The notes under the pieces: model-generated | Told to the model about the DNA's origin: nothing | Seen by the model: only the letters and a program-made list of their open reading frames with translations | Database searches by the model: none | Shown here: positions 43,466 through 54,598 of the stretch, piece by piece | Layout: every line of letters begins with the position of its first letter | Position numbering within the stretch: the first letter of the stretch is position 1 | Assembly: GCF_000350225.1 (NCBI RefSeq) | Contig: NW_005179293.1 | Location: 1 to 64,000, forward strand | Origin: Chondrus crispus | Lineage: Eukaryota; Rhodophyta; Florideophyceae; Gigartinales; Gigartinaceae | Direction of reading: 5' to 3' | Length of the DNA: 64,000 bases | Program-made: the position numbers and the translations under genes

Positions 43466-44375
43466 ATGCACAAAAAGGGAAAGTTTGAGAAGTCGATTGA
43501 GCAGGCGTTCAGGCGTATTCATGCCGAGGTTCACGCTTTACATCCCGGTTCCACTCTAGGGGTCACTCGAACAGGGCCTTCAGTCTCTCAGCGTTTCAAA
43601 AGCATGCGAAGGGCATGTCTAAACTTCTATGGAATTATATGGAGAGCGTTGAATGCAAAGCCAACTCGTTCGCCTTCTGAAGGCGAAGTTTTAAATGCTG
43701 CCACTGATATATATAATGATCTTTCCACGGTGTCTGACATGTACAAGTATTTCGGAAGCAGAACTCTAAAAGTTGAAACCCCATTTCTCTATCTCAGCTG
43801 CTGCCTGTGGCTTCAAAACCTATCTCTGGAAGAAGATTATAGTATCAGGCGACGCAAATAAAAGCGATAAGAAAACGGCGGAGGAAAAAGTTCGATTGAT
43901 GCTACTTCGTCTTCCGGAGAACAAAAGCCGATTGCCCCAACCGATACCACTGCTTCCGAGTGGCGTCCAGTCCGGTCGAAAGTGGAGAGGGGCCGCTGGA
44001 ATGGAAGGGCTAGCGGACGAGAGCAAGAAGCGTAACAAAATCGCCTCGCAATTGCTAGAGTTTGAAAAGAAGAACCCACGCATTTCATTATTTCATATGG
44101 AGGGACCGTCTCCTGAAATTGGCAACAGGTGTCTAGAAATTGAGCACAAACGGATTCTCATGGAAATGGAGGCCGAGCAGGAGGCTTCCGAAGAAGCCCG
44201 AAAGAAGGCGCGAGAGGAGCTGGCAGATAGGGCTTCGTCAAACCAAACGGCCACGGCCAAGGCGTTGGTTTCCTTGTCTCATATACGAAGTATACCCGAC
44301 GAAGTGGGCATTTATGGTAGTCGAGCACCAATTGCTACTTGTTCCATAGACACTCTCGAACGACTATCTCAATGA
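43466..44375 (+). pseudogene. Myb/NAM-like transposon-associated ORF, frameshifted
   Basis: The first frame (43466-43861) has VSQRFKSMRRACLNFYGIIW, SEGEVLNAATDIYNDLS and PFLYLSCCLWLQ, which resembles the SANT/Myb-like domain (rotated RSLQ..W..I...F.G and F.FLHCW blocks) of Harbinger-associated or NAM-C-type proteins. A second frame (43773-44375) continues with a charged, probably coiled-coil region (EMEAEQEASEEARKKAREEL), which is also usual in that family. The frame change lies near 43780-43860. Such proteins commonly accompany PIF/Harbinger transposons, but no Harbinger nuclease was found here. The family call is moderate at best. Confidence 0.4.
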
Positions 44376-44814
44376 TATCAATATATGAGCTCTTTTCCTT
44401 CCAGTGCTCTCTCGTCTTCTGCAACCGATGCACAGACAAATTGTCGATTCATTGTGACTTTCTATTGTGGCGACGCCCTACAATGCCAGGTAAATTTTCA
44501 ATGTGTTATGATTGGCCAAAAATGAGTAATACTCTGATAAACGCTGAAGCATATCGTTCGTTTTTTTGGGTGGCAAGTCAAGAGAGCCTCTGTCGGTATG
44601 CATCATCATGAGCAGCTGCAAACCCACTCAGGCGAGTTCGCACAACGCGCTTTGTTGCGTTCAGGCTGTTCAGATTTGAGGTCGTCTCGTATCGATCGTG
44701 CCAGCGTCTTTCTGGCATCTACCGAGCAGAACAGGTTGAAATTATCGCACTGCGACCAATCGTCAACAGCCGCAGTTTTGTTCTTCGGTTCCCTTTCGGG
44801 CGCTCCGTAGGGAG
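44376..44814. other. Intergenic region before the solo LTR
   Basis: Short ORFs without motifs. Confidence 0.4.
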
Positions 44815-45459
44815 TGTGTTATAACTACCTTCGTCCCGACCACTCGGAACGAAGGGGGCTAGAGGTAAGGGAGCACGCGACGCTGGGTTACCCGCGCGCG
44901 GATAAAAACCGTACGGATGGACTCGAAAAGAGGGAAGGCTCACGTGGCCGGTGACGCGCAGCCGGTCGGTGGTGTTACAACCGGACGGCCGGTCACGTAA
45001 CCCGTGGGTTAGAAGCCCGAGCTAAAGGAAAACCGGAACGGTGTTAGCAGTTAGCCGTAAAGGGTAGGGAGGCGAGTCTACCTCCTCTTTACTGGGACGG
45101 GCAGGTGTCCCCGGTCTTAACCCCTAAGTGGGACGCCAGGAAACCTGTCCCTCTACAGTAGCTGCCACTTTCTGTGCACCAGCTACTGTACACAATTACT
45201 TAATTTGTGCCATTAACTACTACTTACTAGTTAGCCATCGTACGGATTATTCAGGTGTGCCCGTGCCCACGATCCCGGCCGACGGTTGTGTCACGTGTTA
45301 CCGGTGGCCACGCCCGCTGCTACCGGCTGTCCCACGTGGGACCCTTGGGGTACTACTGTACACGGCGGCGGGCGCGTGTACGCCCGCTCGCTACAGTAGC
45401 ACCCGCCCTCCCGCGCGGTTATCATCTCCCCGGGGGTTGTGGTACGGAATTGTACTACA
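44815..45459 (-). mobile_element. Solo LTR related to element C, inverted, 645 bp
   Basis: Its reverse complement shares both ends and long blocks with the element C LTR (for example the segment around 44820-45130 against 48228-47915). The middle is longer and diverged. Flanks GGGAG (44810-44814) and GAGAG (45460-45464) agree at four of five positions, consistent with an old TSD. Confidence 0.75.
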
Positions 45460-46259
45460 GAGAGCAAGATGAGCAGCACGAACAACGATGATCAACCGCG
45501 TTTCTGGTTTGGTTCAATGGCCCTAATGGAGGATCTAGGACGTTAACCGCTCGCCACCAACTCACATCTTTCCCACTTGGACCCGACCAGCTTGGTGGAC
45601 AGCTGAACGAAACAATCGACAAGCTACGGACAATGGCGGTCAACGAGTATTTCTGCCGGCAATATTATCATTTGAAACTGAAATACTTCAGGCAATGGGC
45701 TCGGAAGTAAGCAACAAACGGAACTCTTGGAGGAAGAGAAAGACTAAAGCGTTGAGGCCTGTTCCTTCGAATAGCAAAAAAACGCATGGAGGTATCGCCA
45801 GAGTTAACTACGTGCTGTGACACTACTATCGCATGCGTATCAAAATGGTTGAGGGCTTCTCGTTCTTTATTTTCAAGTACTTGAACACTTTCGGAATTCT
45901 TTCTGAACATGGGCCATGCCTGGCATTAGTTACATGGATCTTGTCAAGAAGCATTTCAAGAAATCGTTTTTCTCAATGCTAGACGGCGTCGCGGAGGGAG
46001 ACATTGTGGGGGTCCGTGGGGGAGGCCATGCGTGGATTGGCGCTAAAGAGGACATGGCGAGCGGCGTGGTCGCGCAGGAGGGAAGCGGAGATGGGCAGCG
46101 ATGCACTGGTTTTGAAGCGACGGTCGTGGCAGGGGGTAGAGAGATGCGGCCGGAGGGCGGTGATAAGGGCTCCTGGAGAGAAACCGTTCTGTCCTAGACG
46201 GTGCCGATTTCTCAAGCGTCTGAAATCCCGCAACACTGAACCGCGGTGGCTCTGTCAAA
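45460..46259. other. Region between the solo LTR and element D pol
   Basis: One frame (45460-45710) reads PDQLGGQLNETIDKLRTMAV and looks protein-like; it could be a remnant of element D gag. Nothing else is recognised, and a 5' LTR of element D was not found. Confidence 0.35.
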
Positions 46260-46370
46260 ATGGATGATGATTGCAAGGCTGAACCGACTTCTGGAGACCG
46301 AATATCCTGAGGCTGGTAAAAAATACCGAGGAACCGGCCGCGAGCCAAGTATTATACCGCTAGAATGGAG

Positions 46371-47651
46371 AAGGTCACGTTCCCGGATCCGTACTTGTTG
46401 GACCCTGTCGATTCTCTTCAGCACGAAGAAATCCGAGAATAAATCGGATTGATGAAGAGGAAGGCACCGATAATGGCTTACCTACCGAGTATTCGGAAAG
46501 ACTCAGTGAACTGGTGAACAAAAAACACTGACGTGTTCCGCATTTCGATTTCGCCAGGCCGCCCCGCGAGAATCCGACCGCTTCGGATTGAGCTGACCCC
46601 TAATGGTAAACCGGTAAGAGTCCGCCTTCGTAGCTGTTCACACGAACAAAAAGGAGTTTCTGTCCGAAAGGGTCGCTACATTGGTGTGCAACGGAATGGC
46701 CTACGCGAATCAGACATCGGCATGGGCATGCGCACTATTACTGCTTCACAAGCCTGGACCGCGAAATTTCGGTTTACAGATGACCTCCCACCGATCAACA
46801 GATTTACAGTGAAGCATCAATATCGGATGCCCAATCTCGAGCACGAACTCACGAGGTTACCAGATATTCGGTTCTATGGTGCCTTTGACCTATGGCATGG
46901 GTACTGGCAGCTGGAGTTAGACAAGGACTCGCAAGCGTTGCAGTTCTTCGTTACCCAAGATGGGATTTAGTCAGCCCTCCGAGTTCTGCACGGAACGAAC
47001 AATGCATTGAGACATCTTCAATAGTCACTTGCCGAAGTGCTACCGGAAAGTGTCAAACAGGATCAACTGTTCTGGTTGGACGACATACTCATGTATGACG
47101 CTACCGTCGACGAATTACTGGATGCAATCAAAGCGTTTCTCCGCTTTTGTACGGAGTACAACATCCAGTTACACCAAGCCAAATGTATGCTATTTTCATG
47201 GTGTATCTGATCTTGTGGAAGTCTCATCTCCGAAGACGGAATTCGGTATGACCCAGCCCGAATGGGCGGTCTGCTGAACATGGAACCACCGACGAACGGA
47301 GCACACCTACAAAAATTCATTTGCCCAATGAAATGAGTTCGAAGAGCGATCTCACAGTTCATAGAAATTGTATTGGACCTCCACGAATTCATGGAGCGCA
47401 TATACGCAAAAGCCAGAAAACGGACGAATCGAGCATTTTCCCAATATAAGCTATCCGATTTTGGATGGGGCACTGGCGAGAATTCGGCTTTTAAGCAGTT
47501 TAAAACAGCCCTATCACGTCAAGTGACCCTGTCACATCGAGACAGCCAGAAGAGAATTTATGTTTACACCGATGCTTTTGACACTGTGTGATCTGGAATT
47601 GCGAGGCAAGTGCCTGCAGAAGACTTTTCAAGGGCGCCGACCGCACAGCGT
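46371..47651 (+). pseudogene. Element D reverse transcriptase and RNase H start
   Basis: RT blocks: RPLRIELTPNGKPVRVRLR, AKFRFTDDLPPINRFTVKHQ, FYGAFDLWHGYWQLELDKDS, RVLHGTNNALRHLQ, LFWLDDILMYDATVDE (catalytic LDD retained), LHQAKCMLF, GAHLQKFICPMK and the RNase H start QKRIYVYTDAFD. It is interrupted by several in-frame stops (near 46968, 47022, 47206, 47334 and 47589) and small frameshifts. Two of the stops are TGA where relatives have Trp (47334-47336 and 47589-47591). The sequence breaks off at 47651, where element C is inserted, and resumes at 57314. Confidence 0.75.
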
Positions 47652-48228
47652 TGTAGTGCAATTGCGCGGAGGCGACGGCGCCACCGCTGCCGCCCCGGCG
47701 TACAGCGATCTCGGGTGTAAGCGCCAGCACAAACGTAAGGAGTTGTATTTACAGGTGGTGGCCGGTGCGGAGAACAGTAATACTCCACAGGCTACACGTG
47801 TGTAATCTGTACGGGTATAAGTAGTAATTAGTAGTTAATGGCACCAATTTATTAATTGTGTACAGTAGCTGGTATACAGTAAGTAACAGCCACTGTAGCA
47901 GTACAGGTGTCCTGGCGTCCCACTTAGGGGTTAAGACCGTGGGCACCGGCCCCGTCCCAGTAAAGAGGAGGCAGACTCGCCTCCCTTCCCTTTACGGCTA
48001 AGTTCTAACACCGTTCCGTTTTTCCTTTAGCTCGGGCTTCTAACCCGTGACCGGCCGTCCTGTTATAGCACCACCGACTGGCTGCACGTCACCGGCCACA
48101 TGAACCTTCTCTCTTTTCGAGTCCATCCGTACGGTTTTTATCCGCGCGTGGGTAACCCAGCGTCGCGCGCTCCCTCACCTCTAATCCCCCTCGTTCCGAG
48201 TGGTCCGGACGAAGGTAGTTATACCACA
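47652..48228 (+). repeat. 5' LTR of element C
   Basis: 577 bp, TGTAGTGC...TACCACA. The internal region begins TTTTGGTACTCTTGTGG, a possible primer-binding region. Confidence 0.9.
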
Positions 48229-48355
48229 TTTTGGTACTCTTGTGGAGGGTATAACTACAGAGGTTGAGCCCGCACTGGATCGCCAGCGCGAGCAATTACC
48301 GATCAGATTGAAAGAGGTCGAAAATCACCTCGTCGATCGCCAGTGATCATCCACG

Positions 48356-50637
48356 ATGAACCGTGCGGATTCCACCGGAGAAGACACCGCCTCCGGGCGA
48401 GCAAGTACAGCAGCGGCAGAGGCGCACAGCGCCCCCGGATCGACAATCCGAAAGCCCTGCTACGCCCGCCGTCTACCAGGGGCCAGAAGACCCCTTCTGT
48501 TTCCGACACAACCGCCGGGCTACCGGCTGGTGGGGGAAACCGCGTACAAGTACTGTACGACGCGTAACTCCCGCGGTTACAAACCTGGATGGAAAAATTC
48601 CTCGATGAGGAATTACCCAAGGTCGTCCAGGTTTGCCTCGACCGAACAGTACCAGGACTGGTGGCGGAGCAAGCGGACGTCGCGTTCGGCGCCCTGCTGG
48701 ACGAGAAGACCGCCCCCACCGTACGCGACGAGGTGGTGGCTGCGCTCGCCGCGGAGGAGGACGAATCTCCCACCGCATTGGCTCTAAAAGGAGCTATTAG
48801 CTCCGCCGTGGCCATCCGTCTGGCCACGACATTTACAACCGAAGCGGGAGGCGCGGCACCGCCGCCGGCGCCACGCCATGAAACCGTTCCGGGCTCAAGC
48901 TTTAATATCGCTGAACCGATCGGCGCTGTACCCGGGATTGATAGGATGGACCCTCCCCCGGAGGGTAGAGCCATCTATCTCCCAACCGTCCACGGTGCTA
49001 CAGGGAGGGCCACAGAAATTTTCCTCCCCATACTCGCCGGTACAGGTGGCCCCCGCGGGACAGAAAACCGCCTGGGGCTCCCCGAGACAGAAAATCGGGA
49101 CCCATACCGGTTGAGCACAAGACTTGCACCGGACATGCGCAGAACCGAAGCGGAATACACCCGGTATTCCGACGCAGAAGACCCCCGTCACAGGACGGAT
49201 GAAGACCGCGAGGAACGCCGCTGGCGATACCGCGATAACCGCGAGGCACGCCACGAGCGATACCGCGATGCCGGAGGGGGATGATACCCCTCCGATGACG
49301 ACCAATCCGGTTCGGAAGGTTCTCGCAGGCGGGGCCACAGGGCAAGCCGCGATAGAAGCCGAGACCGTCACCGGCAAGACCCGTCCGACTCGGAAGACTA
49401 CAGTACCGAGTCGGGTGAGGAGCGTCGTCGCTCAAGCAGGCACCGCCGGGCTGCGCCAAGGGGCGACGAGCGGCGGCCTACGGTAATCAGGCCGCTCAAT
49501 GACCTGTTTACCAAGGCCGTCAACTACAAGATCTACTGCCTGGAACGGCGTAGATCGCGCTACGACTCTACAGTAGCGCGGCACATTAACCGTTACCGGA
49601 AGAAACTGGACGTGCAGATGAGGTCCCATACGTTCAGTGGTCAAGATCCGATTGCGGTATTGGGATTCCTCGCACGCCTCAAGATGGCGTGCGACCACAA
49701 CGGGATCGCCGAGGGAGCCGCAGTGTGGTGCTTCCAATTCTACTTTACCGGTCAGGCTCACGCCCTACTCCAGTCCCGTCTCAATGGAAATACTATGGCG
49801 GTGGACGTGGAGCGGCGCGAACTGCTCAGGACGTAACCGCAGGTTGTCAACTTTTTGTTGCGTACCTATGAACCCGATGAGGTAATTTCCGAAGCGGTTG
49901 GTGACGTGACCTCCTTCCGTCAAAGTTCGAATATGACGGAGGAGGTCTACAGTAACCACCTCTGAGACAAGGCCCTCCGATGCGGCACGGTATTCTCCGA
50001 CCGGCGGTTGAAGTCCCTATTCGTCGAGGGGTTACTGCCCGCCACGTGCGCGCAGGTTCGCAATTACCTAGCTACGCACCCGGATGTGAATTACCAATCC
50101 GTGGCTCGATACGCGCAAGCGATCCGGGAAACCAATCGGGCTTCCCGCCGGCAGGAGATGTCAGCCATGGCATCCCAGGAGCCGTCCGGAGCGACCAGAA
50201 GATTCGAACGTATCGCCAGGACACGGCCCGTGCTGTCAGTTGAGTCGGCATCCGACATCCCGACAGCTGGAGGATCCGTGGCAGAAGAAATCTTGGCCGT
50301 GACGGACCACACCGCGACGCCGAGCTCGTTAAGCTCGCCGCCGACGAGTTATTACCCGTCGCCGGCAGCCTCTGCATCAGACGCCGCGGGTCCGCCCGCC
50401 AATCCGGGCGATGTGCGCGCAGGACGGTACGGGAGGCAGGGGCAGAACCCACGGGTCCGGTTCTCCAGTGGGGGATTCCCCGGACCACCGCCGTGTCGGT
50501 TCTGCCTCGACACTACGCACCGACAAGAGGAGTATCCCGTCGTTGCCGATGCAGGCCTGCGGGCCAAGCTTCTGGAGGCACGAGAGGCCAACTACCAGAA
50601 GCTACGCATCCGGCAGGGCCTCCGTCCGGGATCCTAG
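48356..50637 (+). pseudogene. Element C Gag
   Basis: A plausible start is the ATG at 48356 (MNRADSTGEDTASGRAS), 128 nt after the LTR, with a frame change before 48589. From 48589 (MEKFLDEELPKVVQV) a single frame reads to 50637 apart from three in-frame stops: TGA 49282-49284, TAA 49834-49836 and TGA 49963-49965. It includes an Arg/Asp/Glu-rich segment (REERRWRYRDNREARHERYR), the capsid core (HTFSGQDPIAVLGFLARLKM, LKSLFVEGLLPATCAQVRN) and a C-terminal Cys/His motif (CRFCLDTTHRQEE, a degenerate knuckle). Both TGA stops fall where Trp would fit. Confidence 0.65.
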
Positions 50638-50937
50638 TTCAACTGCCAGGGGCCGTCCGCTTGGCGAAACCAGCATCCGACGGCCCCCGCGGGCGTAAAC
50701 GTGATAAAAGAGCCGCACTACGGCCCTACAGAAGACCACGTGGTGCGAGCCGCGGAGGAAACCCGCGAGGACCTGCTGCTGACAGGGGAAGCCGGGGAGG
50801 ACGCGTAGTGGCGACGACGTCTCTCCCCGTGCCCAGCCTCAGAAGCTCAGGCACCCCCGAACCGGTTTCGCAAGTGGAAGCGCAACCGGGGAACCGAACG
50901 GAAGTCGGGCCATCTGCTTCCTCAAGAAGCAGAATTA

Positions 50938-51930
50938 CAAGATTTCCGCCACGGTTGGCCAAAAGCAGGCGCTGATGGTCGCCATCACGCCAGTGCTCGA
51001 CTCAGGAGCCGGCCCGAACCTCATCCATTTGCGGTGTGTCGCCAAGGCATGGCGACCGTCGATAAAACCTGTTCGGAGCCCAGCGCTCTTTGACGCGTCA
51101 AACCGAGCTATGAAATCTTTAGGAGAGATCTCCTTGTTTGTCCGTATCGGTGAATTTATCGCGCGCATCCCGTTCTTGGTGGTGACGAGCCTTGCCGTTG
51201 ACTGTATCCTCGGTACGACCTTTCTCGATTGCCACGTCAAGGCGATCCTCCCACCGCAATGGAAGGTCGTATTCCACGACGTGCAACCAGTGGCGATGGT
51301 CGGGACAACCCCCTCGAGGCACAACCGCAAGATGGCCTCGAGGAGCGCGGTGCAACACCTACCGCCGTCGAAAAAACCCGGGCAGAAGCAGGCGGCATTC
51401 CCGACCACCACACCGTCACGGAAAATCCGCCTCGTCAAAGGGGCGACAATCCCCCGATGACGCAGGCCCTGGCGAGGGCCGCCACGCCGGTAGGGGGTCT
51501 ATGCTTTTTGCAGAACTCCCCAAAATCCGCGCACAAGAACCTGACACTCATGGCCCAGGGGGTCATGGACGTGGTCCCCGAAAACCCGTTCTCGGTAATG
51601 CTCAGCAACTTTGGGCACCGCCCGGTGCACATCCCGAAGCATACCGTGGTCGGGCTGGCCCTACCGTCGCCCACTCACATCCTGACCCTTGGCGAGTCGG
51701 CCGCTTCCGCGGCCGAAGCTAAGGAAGGGGAGGGATATTTAATTCCAACCTCTCAACCGCAGAGAATGGCGCGGGAGAAGCCACCGACAACCGCACGGAC
51801 AAGGGCGTGGCTGAACAAGCCACGCTGCCAAGGGCGCTCCTCGGGGCGGACGGACCGCATAAACCCGAAGACACCGCCGTCCCTGAGGAGGACCCCAATT
51901 TCTGGCGGGAGGACGTCCATATCGGTGTCG
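50938..51930 (+). pseudogene. Element C protease and linker
   Basis: The protease has VLDSGAGPNLIHL (active-site DSG), FVRIGEFIARIPFLVV and the ILGTTFLD end block, ending at a TGA at 51458-51460. In another frame the region after it (LTLMAQGVMDVVPENPFSVM, HRPVHIPKHTVVGLALP) matches the equivalent stretch of element E (VLPNQTFDVIVANFS, LPKHTVVGYAKRNPLAIL). The reading frame therefore changes between protease and RT. Confidence 0.65.
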
Positions 51931-51941
51931 AGGACGAGTAA

Positions 51942-54598
51942 GTGCGCTCGGAGGTCCTCGAGGTACTGTCCGAATTCAAGGGGACGTGGACCGGCCGGTT
52001 GGGAAAAATCGGGGCCACGAAGCATCGCATTGAGCTCAAGCCCGGTGCTCGCCCGATTTACCAGGCGCCCTACCGGTCCGGCCCTACCGCACGGGAAAAG
52101 GAAAAAACGGAGATCGACCGCATGCTCCGGGCAGGGGTAATCGAACCCGCCACGGCTGAATGGGCAAGCCCCGTGGTATTCGTCCCTAAAAAGGATGGTA
52201 CCGTGCGGTTCTGTGTCGACTACAAAAACTCAACGCAGTCACCGTTCGGGATTCCTATCCGTTGCCGAGGATGGACGAGTGCATCGGTTCCCTCGGCGAC
52301 GCTACTGTCTTTACCACGATGGATTGTAACAGCGGGTATTGGCAAGTAGAAATCGCCGAGGAGGACCGCGACAAGACGACGTTCGCGTCGCACTGCGGGT
52401 TGTACCGTTTCCTCCGCATGCCGTTCGGTTTGAAGAATGCCCCCGCGACATTCCAACCGGCCGTCGACATTATACTGTCGCGGGTAAAATGGGAAACCGC
52501 ACTGGTGTACCTCGATGATGTTATCATTTACTCCAAGACCGTAACGGAACATTTCGCACACGTCCGCGAGGTTCTATGCCTGCTGCGGGATGCGGGCCTG
52601 TTGCTGAAGCTGTCAAAGTGCGCTTTCTTTGACACTTCAGTCACCTACCTGGGACACGTGATTCGACCAGGTAGGCTGGAGGTCGAGCGCCGCAACGTGG
52701 TCGCCATCGAGCGCGCTCGATCACCCCAGAACCAGACGGAATTGCGGTCCTTTTTAGGGATGTGCAATGTCTACCGTCGGTTCTTGAAGGGCTTTGCAAA
52801 AGTAGCCGCACCGTTAAATCGGAAGACGGGAAAAATTCAACCGTTCGAGTTCGAGGTACTCACCGATGAGGAATACGAGGCGTTCGTGGAGCTCAAGAAA
52901 CGCCTCGTGTCACCACCGATCCTCGCGTTACCCCGTAACGGAATGAAGTATACCCTGGATACGGACGCTTGCGCGTACCAGGTCAGCTGCGCCCTGCTAC
53001 AGGAGCAGCCGAACGGCGACCGCCTACCGATCGGGTATTGGAGCCGCGCCCTCACGGACGCGGAGAAGAACTATACAACCACCGAGAAGGAATGCCTCGC
53101 TGTCGTCTGGAGTATACTCACGCTTCGACCATGTTTGCATGGGAACACGTTCGACCTCCGTACGGATCATGAGGCCCTCCGGTGGGTCCTCAACCTGGCG
53201 GATAGCTTCGGCCGGCTAGCGCGTTGGCGTCTCCGCCTAGCCGAGTACGACTACGACGTACAGTACCGGCCGGGTATCAAGCATCAACTCGCAGATGGCG
53301 TATCACCCCTCCGAGTTGAAGGCGCAAATTCCGAACCGGTCGACGACGAGGTCCCGAGTTTCGCGGTACAATGGCGAGAGAAGGAGCACGACCCCCTCCA
53401 AGGTACTGTACACTGGGAGACCTCCGCCGACCCGGGGGAAGCCGAGCACGCGTTCGCGGTTACACCCGAAAAACGCGATGTCTCGTCCATCACGGTAGAA
53501 GATTTCCTTCGAGAACAAGCCGAGGACCCCTTCTGTAAGGCAGCTGCCGAGACCGTGGGGAACCCGGACTCGCGCTACGACGTCAACCGATACGGGTTCC
53601 TCGTCCGCAAGTCCCCCCTCGATGGGACTTTGCAGCGGGTGGTACCGAAACGTTTGAGGGCGAAGATCCTGTACCTTGCCCATCGCCCCCGCCTGGCAGG
53701 ACACCCGGGCGGTACGAGGATGTATTACACCCTCCGTCGGGAATATTATTGGCCTCATATGGCCAATGATGCCTCCAGTACCGTACGGAATTGTGCCTCT
53801 TGCGCGGCCACCCGGGGAACCCTGTTGAGGCATCAGAAGGACTTCAAGCTATTCCCAGCCGCAGGACCGCTGGACTTTGTCGCCATGGACCTCTTGGGCC
53901 CGTTACCGAAAACGGCGCACGGAAATCGGCACGTGCTCGTTATGACCTACCGGTTTACGAAGCTGACACGCAGTATACCACTACGGACAACTACCGCATC
54001 GGTTGTGGCAAACGCTTTCCTGGACAATTGGGTCTACATTCACGGCGCACCACGCTACGTGCTAACCAACAACGGACCGCAATTTGCCGCCAAGTTCTTC
54101 GATGCGGTGTGCGCCCTCCTGGGGGTGAGGCATTACCTGACTACCGCCTACCACCCCCAGACGAATGGGCAAACCGAACGGTTTAATCGAACGCTGGTAC
54201 AGCGGCTCCGACATTACGTCGAGGAGCATCAGAGGGACTGGGACGAATTTATCCAGCCCCCGACCTTCGCGTATAACACGCAGGTCCACCGGTCGACGGA
54301 GACTACACCGTTCGACCTGGTGCTGACTCGACCACCGTCCGGTTTGGCACTGCCAGGTACTGTACCGCGGGACGCCGTCTCCAATATGGAAGACCCGCGG
54401 ACCCCGGTACAGTACAAACGTGTGACGCTGGGTAAACGTCCGTTTCTGACGGTGTTTTACAGTTTCCTTCAGTTTCCAAATGGTTCCCGTGCGGAATGGG
54501 TCTCCTGGACTCCGTCCGTGCCGTCTGGGGTAGTCCGACGAACCAACCGGTACGGAAAGCGCGGCACAGGCCGCCCGGCCATGGTTTGCAAGCCGTAA
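51942..54598 (+). pseudogene. Element C RT - RNase H - integrase
   Basis: One missing base near 52224 splits an otherwise open frame (51942-52250, then 52262-54598 with 778 codons). RT: RAGVIEPATAEWASPVVFVP, FRMPFGL-type LRMPFGLKNAPATFQ, catalytic YLDD at 52508-52519. RNase H: YTLDTDACAYQVSCALLQEQ, TEKECLAVVW, LRTDHEALRW. Integrase: HRPRLAGHPGGTRMYYTLRR and CASCAA (zinc-binding), AMDLLGPLPKT (first Asp), then LTNNGPQFAAKFF, where the second catalytic Asp is Asn (54068-54070), and HPQTNGQTERFNRTL (Glu). No chromodomain was recognised after the integrase. Long but inactive. Confidence 0.85.

Noticed and set aside
45916..46197. Plus-strand ORF starting MPGISYMDLVKKHF
   Set aside because: Gly-rich low complexity after the first 30 residues, overlapped by equally long ORFs on the other strand.
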